Shown piece after piece: positions 36,118 through 44,428 of a DNA stretch of 64,000 nucleotides. The stretch's first letter is position 1; every line of letters starts with the position of its first letter. A program made the position numbers and the translations under genes. This DNA is from Bradyrhizobium sp. SZCCHNS1050 (lineage in GTDB: Bacteria; Pseudomonadota; Alphaproteobacteria; Rhizobiales; Xanthobacteraceae), in assembly GCF_032484785.1 (NCBI RefSeq), contig NZ_JAUETR010000001.1, positions 434,001 to 498,000 on the forward strand, given 5' to 3'. The notes beneath the pieces are model-generated. The model saw only the letters and a program-made list of their open reading frames with translations, did not search any database and was not told the DNA's origin.

Positions 36118-36819
36118 ATGAGCGCCTCCACCGTCATCCCGGCCTTCCCGCAGCCTTCGCTTCCCGTCGTCGGCGAAGCCGGCGTCTTTCCGGTCCGCCG
36201 CATCTGGTGCGTCGGCCGCAACTATCTCGAGCACATCCGCGAGATGGGCAATGACGAGCGCGACCCGCCGTTCTTCTTCGCCAAGCATGCCGACATGCTG
36301 GAGCCGGACGGCGCCGTGATCCCCTACCCGCCGCTGACCAAGGACATGCATCACGAGGTCGAGCTGGTGGTCGCGCTGAAGAGCGGCGGCCTCAACATTC
36401 CGACCGACAAGGCGCTCGACCACGTCTACGGCTACGCCGTCGGCATCGACCTCACCCGCCGCGACCTGCAGCTCGCCTCCCGCAAGATGCAGCGCCCCTG
36501 GGAGGTCGGCAAGTCGTTCGACCATTCCGCGCCCTGCTCGGCCATCCAGCCCGCGGCCAAGATCGGCCACCCCGCGAAGGGCAAGATCTGGCTGTCGGTC
36601 AACGGCACCGAGCGCCAGACCGGCGACCTCTCCGAGCTGATCTGGAACGTGCCGGAGATCATCTGGAAGCTCTCCCAGCAGGTCGAGCTCGCCGCCGGCG
36701 ACATCATCATGACCGGCACGCCCGCCGGCGTCGCGGCGGTCGTTCCGGGCGACAAGATCGAATGCGGCGTCGACGGCGTGGGCACACTGAAGGTCTCGAT
36801 CGGGCCTGCGGCGGCGTAA
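36118..36819 (+). CDS. Fumarylacetoacetate hydrolase-family protein (fumarylpyruvate hydrolase-like)
   Basis: 233 residues, the length of the short FAH enzymes. The family start is IWCVGRNYLEHIREMGN; the metal ligands are Glu and Glu in MHHEVELVVAL and Asp in GYAVGIDLTRRDLQ; further motifs are WEVGKSFDHSAPCSAI and IIMTGTPAGVAAVVPGDKIE. Members cleave C-C bonds in acylpyruvates, for instance fumarylpyruvate from the gentisate pathway, or act as oxaloacetate decarboxylases. A hydroxylase for aromatic acids lies 11 kb away, but there is no direct link. It is followed by a clear terminator. Confidence 0.88.
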   Translation: MSASTVIPAFPQPSLPVVGEAGVFPVRRIWCVGRNYLEHIREMGNDERDPPFFFAKHADMLEPDGAVIPYPPLTKDMHHEVELVVALKSGGLNIPTDKALDHVYGYAVGIDLTRRDLQLASRKMQRPWEVGKSFDHSAPCSAIQPAAKIGHPAKGKIWLSVNGTERQTGDLSELIWNVPEIIWKLSQQVELAAGDIIMTGTPAGVAAVVPGDKIECGVDGVGTLKVSIGPAAA

Positions 36820-36855
36820 GCGGCGCCCACGGTCCCTCGCAACACTTCCAAAAAG

Positions 36856-36878
36856 GCCGCGCTCTGCGCGGCTTTTTT
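36856..36878 (+). terminator. Rho-independent terminator after the FAH-family gene
   Basis: A 7-bp stem GCCGCGC / GCGCGGC with a TCT loop is followed by six T residues and preceded by five A residues, 37 bp after the stop. The A tract also makes it usable, less well, from the other side. Confidence 0.85.
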
Positions 36879-36913
36879 CGGTCTGGCGCCCGATCGCAGC
36901 CAGGCACCGGGGT

Positions 36914-37330
36914 CACCCTCCCCTGGAGGGGGAGGGTCAGACCTGCTTTGCGACATCATCTGATCCACAATCTCAACAGCGTTCAGGCTGAGACGAACAT
37001 CCACGCTCTCGCGACGCAGTCCGCGCCCTGAACGGCTTTCCTTCATTGAAGCCCAATCGCAGCCGAGGACTGGTTCACCCTCCCCTGGAGGGGGAGGGTC
37101 GCCTCACGAGGAGCGAAGCGACACGTGAGGCGGGGTGGGGTGATCTCTCCTCTGGCACCGGTGCGCGTGGAGAGATCACCCCACCCCGCTCGCCCGCTTC
37201 GCGCGCGAGCGACCCTCCCCCTCCAGGGGAGGGTGGGCACCGGCCGAGCGGCAACACTGATCCACAATCTCAAACAGCATCAAGGAAGAGACGAGCACCC
37301 ACCTTCTCGCGACGCATTCCGCGCCCGAGT
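36914..37330. repeat. Cluster of GC-rich intergenic repeats
   Basis: A 25-bp unit (CACCCTCCCCTGGAGGGGG then AGGGTC) occurs at 36914-36938 and 37076-37100, and inverted at 37211-37235. A perfect 20-bp inverted repeat lies at 37131-37150 / 37169-37188 around a CACCGGTG-like centre. A second unit starting TGATCCACAATCTCAA is found at 36961 and 37258, each about 45 bp before a conserved CTCGCGACGCA. No gene is supported; open frames here follow the repeats. Confidence 0.8.
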
Positions 37331-37958
37331 GATGCTCCAATTCCCGCCCTCTCCAGATGGAGGCCGGGCGCTGGCCGCGCCCGTGGCCCGCCTGCAGAAA
37401 AAAAGCAGGCGGCAGTCACCACAGGTCTGGCCGAACACACCCGGCCTTCCCCGCGCGATGGTTTTAACGGGCTATAGCGCGCTCTTCCTGGTGCACCGGG
37501 CTTTCTGGCCACCATCCGCTGCGCAAAGCGAAGCTTTGTCGCAACGTTGATACTAGCATCGGAGTATCAGAACCACACGCCTTCACCGTCCACGAGGAAA
37601 GCGTTCGTCCGTGCTCATCACACGCCGCCGCCCCGCGTCCACCGCTCCCCGCTGCCAACGTCCGTGACGACCGCGAACCGTCCCCTACCGTGCAACGGGA
37701 TGGGGCGGACCATAATGCTGATTTGGCGAAATTGTCAAGCAGCTCGTATCTTTTTAGAAGAGGTCGGCAGTCCCCTGATGGTGATCCGCACAGCGGACAG
37801 TCTTAGCTCCGTTAGATTCCGCTTAACGAACCATCGCTGCGCCGATAGCGGCCGGGCTTGACGTAGGCAATAACACAATCATCGAGATCTCAACGTCTTG
37901 GCCATCCATTTGCCGTTTGCGTCGATTGCGGCAAGGTACCTGAGCCCAGGTGGAGTAG
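37331..37958. other. Non-coding spacer, lower GC to the right
   Basis: About 630 bp with no supported gene on either strand. From about 37540 the base composition becomes more A/T-rich than the flanking genes, continuing into the small exported-protein gene, which suggests a block of different origin. The promoter of that gene should lie within the last 150 bp. Confidence 0.35.
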
Positions 37959-38363
37959 ATGCAGAGAAAATTGATAGTGGCGTTGGCAGCAGCACTCGTT
38001 GGCGTCTCGGGTGGCACGCCCTCAACCAACGCGCAAGATGCCGGGCGCGCTAACTGTGAAAGCCAACTTTCCACGTTCGTCTTGAAGATCGACAATCTAC
38101 TGGCGCAGCACCCTCGAGACTTGAATGAAGTTCTTTCGGTCGTGCACCGTCACCTTCCCGCGGAAGGTTGTACGGCCGACGTGGCGTCGAAGGCGATGAA
38201 GACTTCGGCGTTCTTCAAGGGAGAGGAACGAAATGACCACAGCATCCAGTTCTCGCTCTTCAATGGGACCTCGGCGGCGCGTGGCGGTGCGGTCCTGCTC
38301 GTACTGAACGATTCCGGCCAATGGAGCCCGCCATTTGCGATTTGGCACCCGCCATACCCCTGA
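37959..38363 (+). CDS. Small exported protein of unknown function
   Basis: 134 residues. The start MQRKLIVALAAALVGVSGG and the following NAQDAGRAN look like a signal peptide with cleavage after about residue 25. Two cysteines (NCESQ and EGCTAD, about 40 residues apart) could form a disulfide in the periplasm. I do not recognise the family. Codon use is less GC-rich than in the neighbours. GGTGGAG about 7 bases before the ATG is a possible ribosome-binding site. It stands alone between two repeat regions. Confidence 0.65.
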   Translation: MQRKLIVALAAALVGVSGGTPSTNAQDAGRANCESQLSTFVLKIDNLLAQHPRDLNEVLSVVHRHLPAEGCTADVASKAMKTSAFFKGEERNDHSIQFSLFNGTSAARGGAVLLVLNDSGQWSPPFAIWHPPYP

Positions 38364-38413
38364 CCACGGCAGAGTGACCGCGAACGTCCGTTCCGAACCC
38401 ATCTTTGGAACGC

Positions 38414-38496
38414 GTAGGGCGGATTAGCCGAAGGCGTAATCCGCCGTCCCTCCGCGGAGAAGAAGCGGCGGATTACGCTCCGCTAATCCGCCCTAC
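38414..38496. repeat. Intergenic palindrome (GTAGGGCGGATTA type)
   Basis: GTAGGGCGGATTAGC on the left is mirrored by GCTAATCCGCCCTAC on the right, and an inner pair (GCGTAATCCGCC / GGCGGATTACGC) extends the hairpin. Such elements recur in many proteobacterial genomes. It sits just beyond the stop of lpxO and may help to end its transcript. Confidence 0.8.
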
Positions 38497-38505
38497 TCCC
38501 CAATC

Positions 38506-39435
38506 TCACCGAAACGCCGACACCACGATGGCGCCGACGATCGCCACCGTCAACGTGTACTTCGCCGCATAATACACCGTCCTGTTCCACGCCTTCACCT
38601 TCCGCGTGGCCAGATGAAGCTCATACAGCTTGCCGAACACCTTGTTCAGCACGCCGACGTGCTCGCCGTCGACGTTCTGCGTCGCCGAGGCCTTGACGAT
38701 GTGGTGGCTGACCCAGCGGTTGATGGCGGCGATGAAGCCGAGCTTCATCGGGCGCTCGACGTCGCAGAACAGGATGATGCGGTTGACGTCGGTGGCGTTC
38801 TCGGCGCTGTGGATGAAGGTCTCGTCGAACATGAAGGCTTCGCCGTCGCGCCAGACGCAGGGCACGCCGTCGACCAGGATGCGGCACTTGTCGGAGTTCG
38901 GCGTGACGAGCCCCAGATGATAGCGCAGCGAGCCGGCGAAGGGATCGCGGTGGGCGCCGAGCTTGCCGCCGGGCGGCAGCATCGCGAACATCGCGCCATG
39001 CACGTTCGGGATGGAGTTCAAAAGCTCGACCGTCTTCGGACACAGCGTACGCGCCGACGGTAGGAAGTCGTCGTACCATTTCAGATAGAAGCGCTTCCAG
39101 CCGCTCTTGAAGAACGAGTAGAAGCCCCAGTCGTTGTTGGCGGCGGCGGCGCGGATGAAGCCCTCGTCGAACAGGCGTACCGCCTCCTCGCGGATGGTCT
39201 GCCAGTTATCGGTGAGCTTCTTCAACTCGGGAAACTGCTCCACCGGGATCACCGGCGTGTTGGGCACAGCCGAGCCGGCATACATCAGCACATTGTAGGG
39301 GGCGAGATAGGTGGAGTGGTCGCCGAGCTGGCGGGCGAAGCGCAGCCGCTGCTTGCCGCGGAAGTGGACGTAGATGGTGGCCCCGATCAGGATGTAGAGG
39401 CCGATGAGCTGTGGCGCGAAGAGCTGTCTGAGCAT
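38506..39435 (-). CDS. lpxO: Lipid A / aspartyl-asparaginyl beta-hydroxylase family dioxygenase (LpxO-like)
   Basis: 309 residues. A membrane helix near the N-terminus (LIGLYILIGATIYVHF) and one at the very C-terminus (TLTVAIVGAIVVSAF) flank the catalytic domain. The Fe(II)/2-oxoglutarate site is seen in GGKLGAHRDPFAGSLRYHLGL and FDETFIHSAEN, the HxD...H pattern of the family. LpxO hydroxylates the 2-position of a secondary acyl chain of lipid A on the cytoplasmic face of the inner membrane. Its presence fits the LPS-rich window although it is not in an operon with the other LPS genes. Confidence 0.88.
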   Translation of the reverse strand: MLRQLFAPQLIGLYILIGATIYVHFRGKQRLRFARQLGDHSTYLAPYNVLMYAGSAVPNTPVIPVEQFPELKKLTDNWQTIREEAVRLFDEGFIRAAAANNDWGFYSFFKSGWKRFYLKWYDDFLPSARTLCPKTVELLNSIPNVHGAMFAMLPPGGKLGAHRDPFAGSLRYHLGLVTPNSDKCRILVDGVPCVWRDGEAFMFDETFIHSAENATDVNRIILFCDVERPMKLGFIAAINRWVSHHIVKASATQNVDGEHVGVLNKVFGKLYELHLATRKVKAWNRTVYYAAKYTLTVAIVGAIVVSAFR

Positions 39436-39655
39436 GTCCGGGACCCATGATCCGGCCGCTCAGAGCGTGTTGCGCAGATGTGTCGCCTTCTGGGCGAGAT
39501 CGAAGGGGTGCTCTGATGCCGGCCAAGGGCCTCAATTTAGCCGCAAGCGCGACCGGCCGCATCCCTTCGCACGAGGGTTGTGAACGGGAATCGGGGTTGA
39601 AAGTTCTGCGGCGTGACCCGGCTGCAACAGCCGCCGGCCCCGGCTCGCGATCGCG

Positions 39656-39811
39656 CTAAGCCCGCGTCAGCTCCTGCAGGCCCTTGAAGGTCAGCCGCTT
39701 GGGGTCCCGGACGCCGGCCAGATACATGCGGCGGATGAAGGCGGCCACCGCGTCGCGGTCGCAGCCGGTGAGGACGACGATGGCATCCACCGCGGTCTTC
39801 TGGGCCTCCAT
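39656..39811 (-). CDS. 51-residue protein of unknown function
   Basis: Starts with ATG (complement of 39809-39811), preceded by a perfect AGGAGG 9 bases upstream, and reads MEAQKTAVDAIVVLTGCDRD then AVAAFIRRMYLAGVRDPKRL to a TAG stop. No signal peptide or membrane segment; the pattern is helical with a basic middle. Such a strong Shine-Dalgarno sequence makes translation likely. I do not recognise the family. It lies between lpxO and a PilZ gene, on the same strand as both. Confidence 0.6.
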   Translation of the reverse strand: MEAQKTAVDAIVVLTGCDRDAVAAFIRRMYLAGVRDPKRLTFKGLQELTRA

Positions 39812-39987
39812 GGGACTGGTCCTCCTGGCAATGCACCCGGCACGCGCAAGCTGTCACGATGCCGATTAACATCGCGTTAACCGTGCGGACGGCCGCCGGT
39901 TCCCATGCCGCGATTCCTGCCGCCGCTCCATACGCGAAACCGCGCAGGCCGGAGCGGCCGCCGTCGAGCGCCGCAGGAGCGCCGCCG

Positions 39988-40680
39988 TCACACCAGGAAG
40001 AAGTCCTCCGGCGCCCCGATCAGGCGGTCATCGCCATGGACCACGAGGTTCCGCCGCATCGGGCGCACCGGCGGCGTGATGACCCGCCGTTCGAGCTCGT
40101 TGGCGCCTGGCAACTGGTCGACGAAGCGGACGGCGAAGCCGTCGGGGAAATGCCTGATGACACGGCCGATGCAACTGCCCACCGCCAGCGGCGTGCCGAT
40201 CTCCGGCTGGATCTCCGCCGAGACCGCGGCGCCCGACATCGAGGCATCGATCACGAAGCACGGGATGCAGCTGCCGTCGGCGAGCGTCAGCGCCGAATGC
40301 GGCGAGTTCGGCACGAAGCGCGCATCGCGGCGGGAATCGCGGATCGACGGATCCTTCTGCTTCTTCTCCAGCCAGACCAGCTTCTCGGCGAGCTTGGCGC
40401 GCTCGGCGCGCGTCATCTCCAGCTCGAGCAGAAAGCCGCCATGCACGGTGTCGCTGATCTCGCCTTCGAACTTGCCGAAGTCGCGGAAATACGAGGTCAG
40501 ACGATCGCCGACCTTGCCGACCACGGGCACCTCGAGCAGCGCGCGAAACGGCGACACCCGCGTGGTGCGGCAGGCGAAGGATCGCAGCCGTCCTTCCGGG
40601 GAATACCAGTTCGGAAGCGTGTAGGACCCGACCGTCTGAATCCTGACCGCGCGCTGCTTCAGGAATCGAGCAACCGACAT
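39988..40680 (-). CDS. PilZ-domain protein (probable c-di-GMP receptor)
   Basis: 230 residues from ATG 40680; the open frame upstream is not conserved-looking. The C-terminal half has the PilZ elements SRRDARFVPN (RxxxR) and CFVIDASMSGAAVSAE (DxSxxG), followed by strands IGTPLAVGSCIGRVIRHF and FAVRFV, at residues about 115-205. The N-terminal half is unassigned, with SYFRDFGKFEGEISDTV. It would bind cyclic di-GMP and tune motility, pili or polysaccharide production. A second, shorter PilZ gene lies at 46779, on the other side of the cpa locus. Confidence 0.8.
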   Translation of the reverse strand: MSVARFLKQRAVRIQTVGSYTLPNWYSPEGRLRSFACRTTRVSPFRALLEVPVVGKVGDRLTSYFRDFGKFEGEISDTVHGGFLLELEMTRAERAKLAEKLVWLEKKQKDPSIRDSRRDARFVPNSPHSALTLADGSCIPCFVIDASMSGAAVSAEIQPEIGTPLAVGSCIGRVIRHFPDGFAVRFVDQLPGANELERRVITPPVRPMRRNLVVHGDDRLIGAPEDFFLV

Positions 40681-41354
40681 TGCACGTCTCCCCCCGACCC
40701 CATGCTGTCCCCGACGATGGCCCGGCCCACGCCGCGGCACGATATGCCTGTTACAATTTCTACGTGCATTTTCGGTCGAACTAAATCGAATTGGGCAAAG
40801 CCGCCATGCCCCGGACCGTGCGCGCAAATTCTTGAGGAAATCTGAATCCGAAACGGAAATCCCGCTCAACGGAATCGTATGTCCAACCCGTTTCTGCTTT
40901 CTAAAAATGCCGGCCCGTCGGACTACGGTGCGGCGCGGCACTTGTTCGTTGCGGGCACGAGCGGCTGATCGCATCAGCCGCGGCGCCATCGCGCCACGAC
41001 GCACACCGTCTCACGATGAGCGTCCGTTCGCGTCCAACGTGATTAGTCAATGATTCATCCTAACGCGCGGCCACCGAGGCGCGGCTGCAACTCACAATTT
41101 CATTCAATCTGGTGAGCAACTATCAGCGCGCGCAACCGCGCTGCGAGCAAACAGCTAACACATTCGCGTCGTTTCGCTATTTGCTTGCTAACAACCTGTT
41201 CACCACTTGCGCAATCGGTCGGCACGGCAGCTGCTGCAGCCCATGCCGTTCAATTTCGCTTATACTATTGCCGCTTAGTCGTAAGTGAGGGGGACGGCTG
41301 TCAGTCGGCTCGCGCGTCGCCCCGGGCGTATGAGTAAGCAGAGTAGTCACGCGT
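40681..41354. promoter_or_regulatory. Long intergenic region upstream of cpaB
   Basis: About 670 bp without a supported gene. GC falls clearly between 41040 and 41280, and this part should hold the promoter of the cpa operon on the plus strand and, at its left end, that of the PilZ gene on the minus strand. A pilin gene, which often precedes cpa genes, is not found here on either strand. No operator could be fixed by eye. Confidence 0.4.
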
Positions 41355-42170
41355 ATGATGACCGCACGCATCGTGGTGTTAACCATCGCTCTCGGCGCGG
41401 GCGGCGTTGCGGCCTATCTGGTCAGCAATTCCGACGGCCAGCGGCAGGCGCCCGTGGCGCCGGTCGTGCAGTTGCCGACGGTCGAGGTGCTGGTCGCCAA
41501 GACCGACATCGGGCTCGGACAGGCGATCAAGCCCGGCGACCTGATCTGGCAGACCTGGCCCGAGGCCGCGAGCAACATCTTCATCCGGCGCGGCGACCGT
41601 CCCGAGGCGGCCAATCAGCTGGTCGGCACCATCGCCCGTTCGCCGTTCGTGATCGGCGAGCCGATCCGCGAGCAGAAGCTGGTGAAGGCGGACGGCTCCG
41701 GCTTCATGGCGGCGATCCTGCCCGCGGGCATGCGCGCGATCTCCACCGAGATCTCGCCCGAGACCGGCGCCGGCGGCTTCATCCTGCCGAACGACCGCGT
41801 CGACGTCATCCTGTCGAAGCGCGACAAGAACCCTGACAAGCCCGGCGCCGCCGACTTCGTCAGCTCCGAGATCATTCTCTCCAACGTCCGCGTGCTCGCG
41901 ATCGATCAGGCGCCGAAGGAGAAGGAAGGCCAGAACACCGTCGTCGGCAAGACGGTGACGCTCGAGCTCAGGCCCGAGCAGGCCGAGACCCTGGCGCGCG
42001 CGCGACAGGCCGGCTCGCTGGCGCTGGCGCTGCGCAGCATCGCCGACGTGAACGCCGCCGACGGCAACAAGACCGAGGCGCAGCAACAGCAGCAGCAGAT
42101 GGCGCGACGGGGCAGCGCCATCGAGATCATTCGCTATGGGATCACGAGCTCGCTCACGGCGCAGAAGTGA
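41355..42170 (+). CDS. cpaB: Flp pilus assembly protein CpaB (RcpC)
   Basis: 271 residues. An N-terminal membrane anchor RIVVLTIALGAGGVAAYLV is followed by the SAF domain, VEVLVAKTDIGLGQAIKPGD (about residues 42-61) and the RcpC-type FMAAILPAGMRAISTEISPE and GGFILPNDRVDVILSK. A glutamine run (QQQQQQ, about residue 245) is near the end. CpaB is a periplasmic protein that works with the secretin CpaC in Tad pilus assembly. Its stop overlaps the possible GTG start of cpaC; the order cpaB-C-D-E is the standard one. Confidence 0.93.
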   Translation: MMTARIVVLTIALGAGGVAAYLVSNSDGQRQAPVAPVVQLPTVEVLVAKTDIGLGQAIKPGDLIWQTWPEAASNIFIRRGDRPEAANQLVGTIARSPFVIGEPIREQKLVKADGSGFMAAILPAGMRAISTEISPETGAGGFILPNDRVDVILSKRDKNPDKPGAADFVSSEIILSNVRVLAIDQAPKEKEGQNTVVGKTVTLELRPEQAETLARARQAGSLALALRSIADVNAADGNKTEAQQQQQQMARRGSAIEIIRYGITSSLTAQK

Positions 42171-42187
42171 CCGAAAGGACGAGGAAG

Positions 42188-43657
42188 ATGATGGGTGGGC
42201 ATCAACGCGCAAAGTTCGGGACGTGGGTCGTCCGCGCGCTATCGACATCGGCCGTGATCGGGCTTGCGCTCAATCCGGCGCTGACGCCGGTGAAGGCGGC
42301 CGACGACAGGCCGGAGACGCCGGTGGTTTCGGTCGGCTCGTCGAAGGTGCGCTTCCTCTCGCTCGGCATCGGCAAGTCGGTGGTCGTCGACTTCCCGCAG
42401 GACGTCAAGGACGTGCTGGTCGCCGATCCCAAGGTCGCCAACGCGGTCGTCCGTTCGGCCCGGCGCGCCTACATCATCGGCGCCGCAGTCGGCCAGACCA
42501 ACGTCGTGTTCTTCGACGGCGAGGGACAGCAGGTCGCCGCCTATGACATCGCGATCAAGCGCGATCTCAACGGCGTGCGCCAGGCGCTGAGCCAGAGCAT
42601 TCCCGGCGTCAAGATCGACGGCGTCGGCGAAGGCGTGATCCTGACCGGATCGGTGTCGAGCCCGGTCGAGGCGCAGCAGGCCGGCGAGATCGCCGCACGC
42701 CTGGTCGGCGGTGCCGACAAGGTGGTCAACTCGATCGTCGTGCGCGGCCGCGATCAGGTGATGCTGAAGGTCAACGTGTCGGAGGTCCGGCGCGAGATCG
42801 TCAAGCAGCTCGGCATCGATCTCAGCGCCAGCCTGAACTACGGCACCGCGGTGGTGAACTTCAACAACACCAACCCGTTCACCGCCTATGGCAAGTCGCT
42901 GGTCGGCCCCAACGGCCTTTCCGCCACCGGCGGCGGCTTGTCGTCGGTCTCGGCGACGCTGCGCGCCATGGAGACGGCCGGTGTCGTCAAGACGCTCGCC
43001 GAGCCGAACCTGACCGCGATCTCCGGCGAATCCGCGACCTTCATCGCGGGCGGCGAGTTCCCGATTCCCGGCGGCTATTCCTGCGATCCCACCACGCGGG
43101 TCTGCAGCACGTCGATCACCTACAAGAAGTTCGGCATCTCGCTCAACTTCACGCCCGTCGTGCTCGGCGAAGGCCGCATCAGCCTCCGGGTGATGACGGA
43201 GGTGTCGGAGCTGTCGAACGACAACGCGATCACGGTGTCCTATGCGCTGACCTCGGCCTCGACCTCGTCGGTGACGATCCCCGCGATCCGCACCCGCCGC
43301 GCCGAGACCACGGTCGAGATCCCCTCCGGTGGCTCGATGGCGATGGCCGGCCTGATCCAGAACCAGACCAAGCAGGCGATCAACGGCCTGCCCGGGCTCA
43401 ACCAGCTGCCGGTGCTCGGCCAGCTGTTCCGCAGCCAGGACTACGTCAACAACGAGACCGAGCTGATGGTGCTGGTGACGCCCTATGTCGTGCGCGCCGT
43501 CGCCCAGAAGGAGCTGTCGCGTCCGGACGACGGCTTCGCGCCGGCCACCGACTCGGAGTCGGCGCTGCTCGGCCGCATGAACCGGCTGTACGGCATCGCC
43601 GCCAGGGTCGACGCGGCCACGGGGCAGCCGGCCGGCTTCGGCTTCATCATCGACTGA
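42188..43657 (+). CDS. cpaC: Tad pilus secretin CpaC (RcpA)
   Basis: 489 residues from ATG 42188 with AAGGACGAGG upstream; GTG 42167 overlapping the cpaB stop is possible. A long, basic signal region ends near PVKAADDRP. The N-terminal pilus/secretin domain has VVDFPQDVKDVLVADPKVAN, and a BON-like part GVGEGVILTGSVSSPVEA follows. The secretin domain runs from about residue 230 and ends with SMAMAGLIQNQTKQAINGLP and LPVLGQLFRSQDY. It forms the outer-membrane channel of the Flp pilus. Confidence 0.93.
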   Translation: MMGGHQRAKFGTWVVRALSTSAVIGLALNPALTPVKAADDRPETPVVSVGSSKVRFLSLGIGKSVVVDFPQDVKDVLVADPKVANAVVRSARRAYIIGAAVGQTNVVFFDGEGQQVAAYDIAIKRDLNGVRQALSQSIPGVKIDGVGEGVILTGSVSSPVEAQQAGEIAARLVGGADKVVNSIVVRGRDQVMLKVNVSEVRREIVKQLGIDLSASLNYGTAVVNFNNTNPFTAYGKSLVGPNGLSATGGGLSSVSATLRAMETAGVVKTLAEPNLTAISGESATFIAGGEFPIPGGYSCDPTTRVCSTSITYKKFGISLNFTPVVLGEGRISLRVMTEVSELSNDNAITVSYALTSASTSSVTIPAIRTRRAETTVEIPSGGSMAMAGLIQNQTKQAINGLPGLNQLPVLGQLFRSQDYVNNETELMVLVTPYVVRAVAQKELSRPDDGFAPATDSESALLGRMNRLYGIAARVDAATGQPAGFGFIID

Positions 43658-43690
43658 GATTGCGGGACGACGGGGCACGGGGGAACGATC

Positions 43691-44428
43691 ATGTCGGCAA
43701 CATCCATACCAGACGGCAGGCGCGCGCTGCGCCGGATCGTCGCCATCGCGGGGCTGGCGCTCACGCTCGGCGCCTGCAACACCACCACCGGTGAGGTCGT
43801 CGCGACGATCCCGGACGACTACAAGATCCGCCATCCGATCGCGATCGAGGAAGGCCGGCAGTCGACCGTCGTCTTCATCGGCAGCGGCCGCGGCGGCCTG
43901 ACCTACCAGCAGCGCGTGGACGTCGCGGGGCTCGCGCGCTCATGGCTGCGCGAAGGCACCGGCGGGATCATGGCGGAGGTGCCGACGGGCACGTCGAATG
44001 CGCGCGCCGCGGCCGACGCCTACCGCGAGATCCGCGCCGTGCTGACCGCCGGCGGCGTTCCCTCGCACGCGATCACCCTGCGCAACACCATGCCCGACGA
44101 TCCGCGGCAGCTCGCCGTCATCCGGCTGAGCTATCCGAAGATCGCCGCCGTCGCCGGTCCCTGCGGGCTGTGGCCCGACGACCTCGGGCCGAACTTCAGC
44201 AATCCCGGCTACAGCAGCAACCAGCACTATCAGAATTTCGGCTGCGCCACGCAGCGCAACCTCGCTGCGATGATCGACAACCCGGCCGATCTCGAGCAGC
44301 CGCGCTCGGAGATGGCCGCCTACACGCCGCGCCGCTCCGCGCTGTTCGAGAAGTACCGCAAGGGCGAGTCGACGGCGGTGGCGTATCCGGAGTCCGACAA
44401 GGCCAAGCTCAGCGATACAGGCAAATGA
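43691..44428 (+). CDS. cpaD: Tad pilus assembly lipoprotein CpaD
   Basis: 245 residues. The signal peptide ends in the lipobox GLALTLGAC (Cys about residue 29). The CpaD domain has VDVAGLARSWLREGTGGIM, EIRAVLTAGGVPSHAITLR and CGLWPDDLGPNFSNPGY, ending in NFGCATQRNLAAMIDNPADL, all family features. It is needed for secretin stability in other species. It overlaps cpaE by 4 bp (ATGA). Confidence 0.93.
   Translation: MSATSIPDGRRALRRIVAIAGLALTLGACNTTTGEVVATIPDDYKIRHPIAIEEGRQSTVVFIGSGRGGLTYQQRVDVAGLARSWLREGTGGIMAEVPTGTSNARAAADAYREIRAVLTAGGVPSHAITLRNTMPDDPRQLAVIRLSYPKIAAVAGPCGLWPDDLGPNFSNPGYSSNQHYQNFGCATQRNLAAMIDNPADLEQPRSEMAAYTPRRSALFEKYRKGESTAVAYPESDKAKLSDTGK

Noticed and set aside
36914..37330. 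CRISPR array
   Set aside because: Repeats are few, partly inverted and unevenly spaced, and there are no cas genes.
36900..37550. Several open frames of 60-145 codons on both strands
   Set aside because: They follow the GC-rich repeats (repeated PSPGGGG-like translations) and have no ribosome-binding sites.
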